The position numbers and the translations under genes were made by a program. Below, one piece after another: positions 1 to 6,123 of a stretch of DNA of 10,314 bases (position 1 is its first letter; every line of letters starts with the position of its first letter). The notes under the pieces are model-generated. The model did no database searches. It had not been told where the DNA came from and saw nothing but the letters and a program-made list of their open reading frames with translations. Source of the stretch: Chloroflexota bacterium (lineage in GTDB: Bacteria; Chloroflexota; Anaerolineae; Aggregatilineales; UBA2796); the NCBI GenBank assembly GCA_003695215.1, contig RFIM01000044.1, positions 1 to 10,314 of the forward strand, read 5' to 3'.

Positions 1-303
1 ATGGAGCAGGCAGCACGCACAATGGGCGCTAGTCCGCTGCGCGTGTTGTGGCGCATTCACTTACCGCTCGTCAGCCAGGGCATGGTCGCCGCAGCCATTC
101 TGGTGTTTGTTGATGTGATGAAGGAATTGCCGGCAACGGTCATGTTGCGTCCCTTCGGCATGGATACGCTAGCTATCTGGACGTACATGGCGGCGGCTGA
201 GTCCTTCTGGGAAGAGGCGAGCCTGCCAGCGCTGACCATTCTAGCGGTCGGTCTGATCCCAGTTTGGTTGCTGATGCGCGTCGGCAGTCGCGCAGAGCCT
301 TGA
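1..303 (+). CDS. fbpB: Iron(III) ABC transporter permease, FbpB type, C-terminal fragment (5' end outside window)
   Basis: This is the C-terminal 100 residues of an inner-membrane permease that would move ferric iron, delivered by a periplasmic-type binding protein, into the cytoplasm. The visible part begins inside the EAA loop that contacts the ATPase: E2, A4, A5, G9, then I19 and L21-P22, matching the EAA---G---------I-LP pattern. Two hydrophobic segments follow, roughly residues 27-47 and 75-93. The stretch VDVMKELPATVMLRPF (38-53) is typical of FbpB-type iron permeases. The ATG at base 1 is probably an internal Met, because family members are around 500 residues or more. The stop is TGA at 301-303. 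The ATPase gene starts about 20 bases downstream on the same strand, which supports one operon. Family assignment is firm. Iron as substrate rests on resemblance to FbpB and on the neighbouring FbpC-like ATPase. Confidence 0.88.
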   Translation: MEQAARTMGASPLRVLWRIHLPLVSQGMVAAAILVFVDVMKELPATVMLRPFGMDTLAIWTYMAAAESFWEEASLPALTILAVGLIPVWLLMRVGSRAEP

Positions 304-322
304 GCTATTGGATAGGTGTCTC

Positions 323-1366
323 GTGAAGAACGACTCTCTGATCGAATTACGCAACGTCAGCAAGGCCTTCGGCACAACGCGCGCTGTGAAGGACGTCTCG
401 CTAGAAATCGAGCGCGGCGCCATTCACGTCCTCTTAGGCGCAAGCGGCTGCGGCAAGACGACCGTCCTGCGCCTGATCGCCGGCTTGGAAGTGCCCGATA
501 GCGGCGAAATCTGGCTGAATGGCGAGCGCGTGGCTGGTCAAGGCGCATGGGCGCCGCCAGAAGCACGGCGCATCGGCATGGTCTTCCAAGATTATGCCCT
601 TTTCCCACACATGACCGTGCGCCAAAACGTGCTGTTCGCCCTGAGCGCCCTGAACGGCAAGTTAAGCCCTGCTGAGCGCGAGCGCCGCGCGCGCCAAATG
701 TTGGAGATGGTCGGCTTGGCACAGCACCTCGACCGCTTTCCGCACCAACTCAGCGGCGGCGAGCAGCAGCGCGTGGCTTTGGCGCGCGCTTTGGCGCCTA
801 GCCCTTCAGTAGTGCTGCTGGATGAGCCGTTCAGCAACCTGGATGCGGCGCTGCGGCGCAGCATGCGCGAGGAAGTGCGCCAAATCTTGCGCGCCGCCAA
901 CACCACTGCCATTTTCGTCACCCACGACCAAGAAGAAGCGCTCAGCCTTGCCGATACAGTCGTGATCATGCGCCAAGGCCGCATCGAGCAGGTCGGCGCG
1001 CCACAAGAAGTCTATCTGCGCCCTGCTAACCCTGAGGTCGCTGCCTTCTTGGGCGAGGCGAACTTCATCGAAGGCGTGGCCCAAGGCGAGGTGGCCCACT
1101 GCGCTCTGGGCACGCTGCCGCTGGCCTCGCCGATGTACGGCAAGGTCTCGCTGATGATCCGCCCTGAGGCCCTGCGCCTGACGGCTAGCCAAGAGGGCAA
1201 TGCTGAGGTGATCGCCATCCGCTTTTTCGGCCACGATCAGCTCTTGCAGCTGCGCTTCCCTGATGAGACGACGCTAGAGGTGCGCACATGGGGCAACGCC
1301 GAGTTGGCGCTCGGCGAGCATGTGGCCGTCAGCGTGCGCGGCAACGTGATGGCTTACCAAAGCTGA
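323..1366 (+). CDS. fbpC: Iron(III) ABC transporter ATP-binding protein, FbpC type
   Basis: This cytoplasmic ATPase powers the importer whose permease gene lies immediately upstream. With the GTG start at 323 it has 347 residues, normal for the CUT1/FbpC group. Visible motifs are Walker A GASGCGKT (39-46), Q-loop Q89, ABC signature LSGGEQQR (143-150), Walker B VVLLDEP (163-169), D-loop SNLD and H-loop H201. Residues from about 240 to the end form the small regulatory TOBE/OB-like domain. An in-frame TTG at 308 would add five residues, but GTG 323 is preferred because an AGG-containing Shine-Dalgarno-like stretch (314-316) lies a proper distance upstream. The gap to the permease stop is 19 bases, so the two genes are probably co-transcribed. 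Related ATPases for sulfate, spermidine or sugars share all these motifs, so the iron assignment leans on the FbpB neighbour. No operator is visible. Confidence 0.9.
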   Translation: MKNDSLIELRNVSKAFGTTRAVKDVSLEIERGAIHVLLGASGCGKTTVLRLIAGLEVPDSGEIWLNGERVAGQGAWAPPEARRIGMVFQDYALFPHMTVRQNVLFALSALNGKLSPAERERRARQMLEMVGLAQHLDRFPHQLSGGEQQRVALARALAPSPSVVLLDEPFSNLDAALRRSMREEVRQILRAANTTAIFVTHDQEEALSLADTVVIMRQGRIEQVGAPQEVYLRPANPEVAAFLGEANFIEGVAQGEVAHCALGTLPLASPMYGKVSLMIRPEALRLTASQEGNAEVIAIRFFGHDQLLQLRFPDETTLEVRTWGNAELALGEHVAVSVRGNVMAYQS

Positions 1367-1381
1367 GCGCTTATTCAGCTT
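1360..1381 (+). terminator. Weak hairpin at the fbpC stop codon, possible terminator
   Basis: AAGCTGA (1360-1366) pairs with TCAGCTT (1375-1381) around an 8-base loop. The left arm includes the fbpC stop codon. No clear run of T follows, so an intrinsic terminator is only a guess. The longer hairpin at 1436-1463 is an alternative end point. Confidence 0.3.
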
Positions 1382-1386
1382 CACAG

Positions 1387-1415
1387 TTGTGCTCTCAGGC
1401 CTGAATTGTTAAAAT
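1387..1415 (+). promoter_or_regulatory. Predicted sigma-70-type promoter for the uridine kinase gene
   Basis: The -35 candidate TTGTGC (1387-1392) and the -10 candidate TAAAAT (1410-1415, 5 of 6 matches) are separated by 17 bases. The -10 box sits inside the inverted repeat CTGAATT-GTTAA-AATTCAG (1401-1419). A transcript would begin near 1422, leaving a leader of nearly 90 bases before the GTG start. The -35 box matches at only 3 of 6 positions. Confidence 0.45.
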
Positions 1416-1419
1416 TCAG
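1401..1419. repeat. 7-bp inverted repeat overlapping the -10 box, operator candidate
   Basis: CTGAATT and AATTCAG form a perfect inverted repeat with a five-base centre. It is AT-rich against a GC-rich background, covers the predicted -10 box of the uridine kinase promoter, and would suit a dimeric repressor. It could also form a weak RNA hairpin. No specific regulator can be named. Confidence 0.4.
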
Positions 1420-1435
1420 CGCATTATGACGCCTT

Positions 1436-1463
1436 GCCTTGCGCTGTGCCTTCAGCGCAAGGC
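1436..1463 (+). promoter_or_regulatory. Strong 11-bp hairpin in the leader of the uridine kinase gene
   Basis: GCCTTGCGCTG (1436-1446) pairs perfectly with CAGCGCAAGGC (1453-1463) around a 6-base loop. There is no following T-run, so this is not a classical terminator. Two shifted CCTTGC copies (1432-1437 and 1437-1442) are also complementary to GCAAGG (1494-1499), which overlaps the Shine-Dalgarno sequence. A second 7-bp pairing is possible between TTGCTTG (1466-1472) and CAAGCAA (1491-1497). Alternative folds could therefore expose or hide the ribosome binding site. The pairings are seen in the sequence. A regulatory role is inference. Confidence 0.5.
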
Positions 1464-1508
1464 GATTGCTTGCTATTGCACGCCTTAGCCCAAGCAAGGA
1501 GAGCCACT

Positions 1509-2174
1509 GTGAAGTCTGAGTCGGCAGCTTCTGAGCAGCGCCGCGCCGTCGTGATCGGCGTGGCAGGCGGCAGCGGTTCGGGCAAAACAACCGTCGCCCA
1601 GCGCTTGCTGCACAACATCGGCGAAGCGCAGATCACCTACCTGCCTCACGACGCTTATTACCGCGATCTAGATGCCATTCCACGCATCGGCGGCGAGATC
1701 GTCAACTTCGATCATCCTGAGGCCCTGGAGACCAGCTTGCTCATCCAGCACTTGGCACAGCTGCGGCGCGGCCAGCCCGTCCAAGCTCCAATCTACGATT
1801 TCAGCACGCACAGCCGCAGCCCACAGACGCGCACCATCTATCCGGCGCCAATCATCTTAGTCGAAGGCATCCTGATCTTCGCCGATCCTGAGTTGCGCGC
1901 TCAGTTCGATTTGCGCCTCTTTGTGGATGCCGACGCCGATATCCGCTTCATCCGCCGCCTAGAGCGCGACGTGAACGAGCGTGGGCGCACGGTCGAGTCG
2001 GTCGTCCACCAATACCTTGCGTCCGTGCGCCCGATGCACCTGGAGTTCGTCGAGCCGAGCAAGCGCTACGCTGACGTGATCATCCCTGAAGGCGGCTACA
2101 ACGATGTGGCGATCGATCTGGTCAGCGATCACATCAAGCGCCTGCTGGAGAGCATCCGCGCGCAGCCCGCTTAG
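1509..2174 (+). CDS. udk: Uridine kinase (uridine/cytidine phosphorylation)
   Basis: Uridine kinase phosphorylates uridine and cytidine to UMP and CMP in cytoplasmic pyrimidine salvage. With the GTG start at 1509 the protein has 221 residues, close to the usual 205-220. Visible features are Walker A GGSGSGKTT (20-28), the DHPEA motif (68-72) and YDFSTHSR (96-103) of the nucleoside pocket, VEGIL (119-123), the lid segment RRLERDVNERGR (149-160), and the C-terminal block VRPMHLEFVEPSKRYADVIIPEGG around 173-196. GTG 1509 is chosen because AAGGAG (1496-1501) lies seven bases upstream. The longer frame from TTG 1434 would run through the leader hairpin. The gene follows fbpC by about 140 bases that contain its own predicted promoter, so it is probably independent. 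It ends TAG at 2172-2174, overlapping the convergent SDR gene. Phosphoribulokinase belongs to the same superfamily, but the length and motifs fit uridine kinase. Confidence 0.93.
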   Translation: MKSESAASEQRRAVVIGVAGGSGSGKTTVAQRLLHNIGEAQITYLPHDAYYRDLDAIPRIGGEIVNFDHPEALETSLLIQHLAQLRRGQPVQAPIYDFSTHSRSPQTRTIYPAPIILVEGILIFADPELRAQFDLRLFVDADADIRFIRRLERDVNERGRTVESVVHQYLASVRPMHLEFVEPSKRYADVIIPEGGYNDVAIDLVSDHIKRLLESIRAQPA

Positions 2175-2183
2175 ACGGGCTGC
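2162..2183. terminator. Hairpin over the convergent stop codons, candidate bidirectional terminator
   Basis: GCAGCCCG (2162-2169) pairs with CGGGCTGC (2176-2183) around the loop CTTAGA, which holds the stop codons of both convergent genes (TAG on +, TAA on -). The stem is GC-rich. T-runs on either side are poor (TTCT on the + side), so termination may be imperfect, but the position between two converging genes fits a shared terminator. Confidence 0.5.
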
Positions 2184-3037
2184 TTCTCGGCGATCAAGCG
2201 CTCGCTGAGCGTCCAGAGCCCTTCCCAAGTCTGCTGGTCATAGGAAGCGCGGCTGCTCGGCTTGGCCTTGCGCTTGACGAAGTACTTGCCGCTGACGCCT
2301 TCCACCTCAGGCGAGCTGGCGAGATAGATGATCGTATCCGCGCCTTGCTCAGGCGTCAGGGCGAAGCGCTGCATGAAGCCGAATAGCTTCGAAGCCAGGC
2401 CTGCGTTGTTGCGCCCAAAGCCTGTGCGCACGAAGCCAGGATGCATGGCGTTCGCCGTCACGCCTGTGCCTTCCAAGCGGCGCGCCAGCTCGTAGGTGAA
2501 GACAATGTTCGCCAACTTGCTCTCGCCATAGATGCGGAAGCCGCTGTAAACAGGCGGCTTGTGTGGATTGACCAGATTCAAGCGCGCGAACTGATGCGCC
2601 TCTGAAGAGACGTTCACGATGCGCGCAGGCGCGCTCGCTTTCAGCAAATCCAGCAGCAGCGTCGTCAAGTAAAAGTAGCTCAGATGATTGAGCGCGAAGG
2701 TCATCTCGTAGCCATCAGCGCTGGTCAGGCGCTTGCTGAAATAAGCTCCCGCATTGTTGATCAGCACCTCAAGGCGCGGGTAGCGCGCCTTGACTTCATC
2801 GGCAAGGCGCCGCACTTCCGCCATTGCCGATAAGTCGGCTGTGAGCGCTTCAATCGCCTGATTGCCCGTGCTGCGCTGCAGCTCAGCGACAGTCTCAGCG
2901 CATTTCTGCGCATTCCGCCCGACGATCAGGACTCGCGCGCCGAGTTTGGCCAGGCCGCGCGCCGCTTCCTTGCCGATGCCATTCGTAGCGCCTGTGATCA
3001 GCACAGTCTTGCCCGTCATATTGACGTTATCGTTCAT
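2171..3037 (-). CDS. Short-chain dehydrogenase/reductase, retinol dehydrogenase-like
   Basis: A cytoplasmic NAD(P)-dependent oxidoreductase of the classical SDR family, 288 residues from the ATG at 3037. It has the cofactor motif TGATNGIG (15-22), D69 for adenine contact, NNAG (94-97), a catalytic serine in VNVSS (144/145) and the active-site pair Y170-xxx-K174, plus N117 of the usual tetrad. R41 after the second strand (GRN) suggests NADPH preference. The overall style, including the HPG-V-T block after the active site (199-205), resembles RDH11-14/WWOX-type reductases, but the substrate cannot be told from sequence. Two upstream in-frame Met codons exist (near 3055 and 3088). ATG 3037 is preferred since GGAG lies about 12 bases before it, although that spacing is long. 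The gene follows gltX on the same strand after a 71-base gap that holds a predicted promoter. Its stop overlaps udk by four bases. Confidence 0.88.
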   Translation of the reverse strand: MNDNVNMTGKTVLITGATNGIGKEAARGLAKLGARVLIVGRNAQKCAETVAELQRSTGNQAIEALTADLSAMAEVRRLADEVKARYPRLEVLINNAGAYFSKRLTSADGYEMTFALNHLSYFYLTTLLLDLLKASAPARIVNVSSEAHQFARLNLVNPHKPPVYSGFRIYGESKLANIVFTYELARRLEGTGVTANAMHPGFVRTGFGRNNAGLASKLFGFMQRFALTPEQGADTIIYLASSPEVEGVSGKYFVKRKAKPSSRASYDQQTWEGLWTLSERLIAEKQPV

Positions 3038-3077
3038 AAGCCGCGATCGCTCCATAACTTGTGGCAGTTCATGGCAG

Positions 3078-3107
3078 ATTATCGGCAAAGTGCGGCTGAT
3101 TCAACAA
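3078..3107 (-). promoter_or_regulatory. Predicted promoter for the SDR gene
   Basis: Read on the minus strand, TTGTTG (plus coordinates 3102-3107) and GATAAT (3078-3083, 5 of 6 matches) are separated by 18 bases. The -35 box lies just before the gltX stop codon (3109-3111) in the transcription downstream direction, so SDR could be transcribed both from here and by read-through from gltX. Confidence 0.4.
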
Positions 3108-3108
3108 C

Positions 3109-4596
3109 TCACGGCGCTGCCTGCAACGCGGCAATGGCGCGTGCCAAACGTGCCAGGACTTTCTCGCGCCCGATGATGGCCATGATTTCAAAGAGCGGCG
3201 GCGAGACGCTCTGGCCTGTCACAGCCAGGCGAATCGGGCTGAAGAATTGGCCCGTTTTGATGCCGAGCTGCTCAGCGCCGTGGCGCAGCGCAGCCTCCTG
3301 CGTGGCACATTCGAAATCGGGCAGCGCGGCAAGCGCGTCGTGCGCCAATTGCAGCGCGGCGCGCGTTTGCTCAGCTGTCAGGCCTTTGGGAATCAGCGCG
3401 CTCAGCTCAGGCGTCGGCACATCGTCGCGAAAGAGGAAGCCTGCCATCTCAACGGCTTCAGTCAGCAGCTTGATGCGCTCTTTGAGCAGTGGCGCAACCT
3501 TGAGCAAAATCTCGTAAGGCGCATTCAAGCCTGCTGCCTGGAAGAACGGCTGCAGGCGCCGCGCCAAGTCTTCATCCGAGAGCCTGCGAATCCACTCGCC
3601 GTTCAGCCATTTCAGCTTGACGACGTCGAACTTAGTGCCTGTCTGCGTCACGCGGGTGATATCGAAGACTTCGGCTGCCTCTTCTTTGGTGAAGACCTGA
3701 ATTTCCTCGCCCTTCTCATCGGTCTTGCCGTAATTCCAGCCAACGTTGCACAGGAAGTTGGTGACGGCTTCGGGCAAGTAGCCGCCTTTGATGAAATACG
3801 AGATAGAGGCCTCAGGATGCTTGCGCTTGCTGATCTTGCCGCCGCTGGGATGCAAGATGACAGGCACATGGCAGAATTTCGGCATTTCCCAGCCGAAGGC
3901 CTGGTACAAGATGACATGTAGTGGCGTGCTAGGAATCCACTCCTCGGCGCGGATCACGTGCGAAATTTCCATCAGGTGATCATCGACCATATGCGCCAGA
4001 TGGTAAGTTGGGAAGCCATCGGCCTTGAGCAGGACGGCATCCTGGAGCGTCTCGTTGCGCACGCGGATGATGCCGCGCACCATGTCCTCAAAGACGGTCT
4101 CTTCCTCCAGCGGCACCTTCAGGCGGATGACGTAAGGCTTGCCTTGGGCGTCCAGGCGCGCCCAATCCTCAGGCGTCAGGCTGCGCGCGCGCCGATCGTA
4201 GCCGGGCGGCAAGCCGTTGGCCTTGCGCGCCGCGCTGATCAGCTCCAGCTCTTCAGGTGTCTCGTAGGCGCGGTAGGCTTTGCCGTGTTCCACGAGCCAG
4301 TTGGCCCAGTACTGGTAGTGCGCCAAACGCTCGCTCTGGATGTACGGGCCGTATGGGCCGCCAATATCTGGCCCTTCATCCCAGTGCAAGCCTGCCCAGC
4401 GCAGGCCGTCTATGATGCCGCTGAGCGAGTGTTCTTGAGTGCGCTTTTGATCGGTATCTTCGATGCGCAGGATGAACTTGCCGCCATGCCGACGGGCGAA
4501 CATCCAGTTGAATTGTGCTGTCCGCACGCCGCCGATGTGCAAATCGCCCGTTGGGCTGGGCGCAAAGCGGACGCGCACAGGGCGTGAGTCGCTCAC
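3109..4596 (-). CDS. gltX: Glutamyl-tRNA synthetase
   Basis: A class I aminoacyl-tRNA synthetase that charges tRNA-Glu (or tRNA-Glu and tRNA-Gln in organisms using transamidation). It has 495 residues, slightly longer than the usual 465-490. The HIGH signature is HIGG (20-23) in PSPTGDLHIGG, followed by the IEDTD motif (45-49). DDHLMEISHVIRAEEW (205-220) is the conserved strand and helix before the second signature, and the KMSKS loop is KISKR (254-258). The rest is the helical anticodon-binding region. The start is GTG at 4594-4596, supported by AAGGAG (4603-4608 on the complement) six bases upstream. An in-frame ATG is lacking nearby. The loop after KISKR (KHPEASISYF) is unlike the common RHG-type sequence but keeps the functional lysines. 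It has its own promoter, divergent from the secreted-protein gene. A GlnRS or Glu-Q-tRNA synthetase is less likely given the full C-terminal region. Confidence 0.96.
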   Translation of the reverse strand: MSDSRPVRVRFAPSPTGDLHIGGVRTAQFNWMFARRHGGKFILRIEDTDQKRTQEHSLSGIIDGLRWAGLHWDEGPDIGGPYGPYIQSERLAHYQYWANWLVEHGKAYRAYETPEELELISAARKANGLPPGYDRRARSLTPEDWARLDAQGKPYVIRLKVPLEEETVFEDMVRGIIRVRNETLQDAVLLKADGFPTYHLAHMVDDHLMEISHVIRAEEWIPSTPLHVILYQAFGWEMPKFCHVPVILHPSGGKISKRKHPEASISYFIKGGYLPEAVTNFLCNVGWNYGKTDEKGEEIQVFTKEEAAEVFDITRVTQTGTKFDVVKLKWLNGEWIRRLSDEDLARRLQPFFQAAGLNAPYEILLKVAPLLKERIKLLTEAVEMAGFLFRDDVPTPELSALIPKGLTAEQTRAALQLAHDALAALPDFECATQEAALRHGAEQLGIKTGQFFSPIRLAVTGQSVSPPLFEIMAIIGREKVLARLARAIAALQAAP

Positions 4597-4631
4597 GGAT
4601 TGCTCCTTATGCCAGAATGTGATGCACGGGC

Positions 4632-4660
4632 ATTATAGCATTCGGCGCGGGTTTGGCGAA
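4632..4660 (-). promoter_or_regulatory. Predicted gltX promoter
   Basis: On the minus strand a perfect TATAAT (plus coordinates 4632-4637) lies 17 bases from TTCGCC (4655-4660, 3 of 6 matches). The transcript would start near 4625 and leave a leader of about 30 bases before the gltX GTG. Its -35 box overlaps the -35 box of the divergent promoter. Confidence 0.6.
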
Positions 4661-4682
4661 GTCCTTTGCGGCTCGCTATAAT
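4653..4682 (+). promoter_or_regulatory. Predicted promoter of the SH3b/glycosidase-like gene
   Basis: TTGGCG (4653-4658, 4 of 6 matches) and a perfect TATAAT (4677-4682) are separated by 18 bases. The transcript would begin near 4689. The leader includes TTATG-AG-CATAA (4696-4707), a small inverted repeat that could bind a regulator. Both boxes are back-to-back with the gltX promoter. Confidence 0.65.
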
Positions 4683-4728
4683 GCAATGCGCCTCATTATG
4701 AGCATAAGCATGAGACCAGGGGTGTTTG

Positions 4729-6102
4729 ATGATCGCTTTAGCGAAACGCTTGCGTACTTTGAGTTTGATTGGCGTGGCAATGCTGATGGTCATAGCCTGC
4801 CTTGGTGAGAGCGCTCAGGCGCAAACGAGCGTCGTCGGCACAGTGATTGTGGATGAGCTGTACATGCGCTCGGCAGCATCGCGCAACAGCGCCATCCTGG
4901 ATACGCTGCGCTTCGGCCAGCGCGTCGAGATCAGCGGGCGCTCGACCATTCGCGGCTGGGGCTATGGCCGCAGCGAGGCAGGCGCAGTCGGCTGGGTCGT
5001 CTTGCAGTACTTGGAATTCCCTGCTAACGCCAACCTAAGCGAGCTGCCCATCGTGCCGCCTGATGCGCCAACCAACCCTGCAGGCGGCGCAGCTGCACCT
5101 GCAGCAGGCGGCGATACAGGTGGGGCCACGCCCGTGCCTGCAGCGCCGCCGCCACCAGCGGCCAGTGGCGCAAATCTGCGCGGCTTTGAGCTTGGCGGCC
5201 AAGTGCAGAGCCTGAGCCCTGCCACAGTCAACGCCATGCGGCGCGCCGGCATGACTTGGGTGAAGCGGCAAGCCAAAGAAGGCGATGGCGCGGCTTTCGC
5301 CTATATCAGCGAAGCGAAGGCCAACGGCTTCAAAATCTTGCTCTCAGTGATCGGCAACATCGACCTGGTCGTTGAGCCGAGCTATCAGGATGTCTACGCC
5401 AATTTTGTCGGCCAGCTGGCGGCGGCAGGCGCTGATGCGATTGAGGTCTGGAATGAGCAGAACATCGACCGCGAGTGGAAGCGCGGCGCGATCAGCCCTG
5501 TCACGTACACGCAGCTGCTCGCTAAAGCCTACAACGCCATCAAGGCGAATAATCCGAACACGTTGGTGATCAGCGGCGCGCCTGCGCCAACAGGCGCCGA
5601 GGCGGCCTTTGGCTCCGATCGCGTCTGGAACGACGATCGCTATGCGCAGGGCATGGCTGCAGCCGGCGCAGGCCGCTATGCGGATTGCATCGGCTTGCAT
5701 TACAACGAAGGCATCATCAGCCCGAATCAGCGTAGCGGCGATCCGCGCGGCGATAACTATCCGACGCGCTACTTTGACGGGCAGATCGCGCGCGGCTTGA
5801 ATCCCTTCGGCGGCAAGCGCGGCTGCTTCACCGAGCTGGGCTATCTCTCGCCGCAAGGCTACGGGCCGTTGCCAGGCAACTTCGCCTGGGCTGCTAACGT
5901 CACTGTGCAGCAACAGGCCCAATGGCTGGCAGAGGCAGCCGTGCGTGCCGCACAATCCGGGCGCATCCGCCTGCTGATCGTCTTCAACGTGGACTTCACC
6001 TACTACGGCGCCGATGATCCACAAGCGGGCTACGCCATGATCCGACCTGATGGCTCTTGCCCTGCCTGCGAGACGCTCGGCCGCGTGATGGGCGCCCGCT
6101 GA
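4729..6102 (+). CDS. Secreted or lipid-anchored SH3b-domain protein with a GH39/GH5-like (clan GH-A) domain
   Basis: A 457-residue exported protein. Residues 1-31 form a signal peptide: positive KRLR (6-9), hydrophobic core 11-25, possible cleavage after AQA (29-31). The stretch V21-I22-A23-C24 also fits a lipobox, so it may instead be a lipoprotein. Residues 35-97 are a bacterial SH3 (SH3b) domain, with the MRSAAS-N-AIL and GWV-LQYL pattern, which often binds cell-wall polymers. A Pro/Ala/Gly-rich linker (about 98-148) follows. Residues from about 150 to the end resemble a beta/alpha-barrel glycosidase. WNEQN (241-245) offers E243 as acid/base, and FTELGY offers E369 as nucleophile. The substrate is not predictable. 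ATG 4729 is chosen over TTG 4726 because AGGGG (4718-4722) lies six bases upstream. The DUF5682 gene follows after 21 bases, suggesting an operon. A non-catalytic barrel is possible. Confidence 0.82.
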   Translation: MIALAKRLRTLSLIGVAMLMVIACLGESAQAQTSVVGTVIVDELYMRSAASRNSAILDTLRFGQRVEISGRSTIRGWGYGRSEAGAVGWVVLQYLEFPANANLSELPIVPPDAPTNPAGGAAAPAAGGDTGGATPVPAAPPPPAASGANLRGFELGGQVQSLSPATVNAMRRAGMTWVKRQAKEGDGAAFAYISEAKANGFKILLSVIGNIDLVVEPSYQDVYANFVGQLAAAGADAIEVWNEQNIDREWKRGAISPVTYTQLLAKAYNAIKANNPNTLVISGAPAPTGAEAAFGSDRVWNDDRYAQGMAAAGAGRYADCIGLHYNEGIISPNQRSGDPRGDNYPTRYFDGQIARGLNPFGGKRGCFTELGYLSPQGYGPLPGNFAWAANVTVQQQAQWLAEAAVRAAQSGRIRLLIVFNVDFTYYGADDPQAGYAMIRPDGSCPACETLGRVMGAR

Positions 6103-6123
6103 GTCTGTTTTGGAAGGCTCGGC

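Larger units (their letters stand above)
4630..4684. repeat. 10-bp inverted repeat carrying the two divergent -10 boxes
   Basis: GCATTATAGC (4630-4639) is the exact reverse complement of GCTATAATGC (4675-4684), with 35 bases between them. Each copy contains the TATAAT box of one of the two divergent promoters, including two flanking bases on each side. Confidence 0.75.

Noticed and set aside
357..1234. Several minus-strand frames opposite fbpC
   Set aside because: The sense strand encodes every ABC ATPase motif. The antisense translations are Arg-rich and unlike any family.
1434..1508. N-terminal extension of uridine kinase from TTG 1434
   Set aside because: It would translate the leader hairpin, lacks a ribosome binding site, and adds residues not found in the family. 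GTG 1509 has AAGGAG at ideal spacing.
3247..4587. Two long plus-strand frames (3247-3921 and 3958-4587) opposite gltX
   Set aside because: They are antisense to an unmistakable glutamyl-tRNA synthetase, carry no motifs, and do not have convincing ribosome binding sites.
4696..4714. Repeated ATGAG motifs in the leader of the SH3b gene as a riboswitch or operator array
   Set aside because: The copies are short and only one small inverted repeat (TTATG-AG-CATAA) is present. This is too little to call a structured element or a specific binding array.
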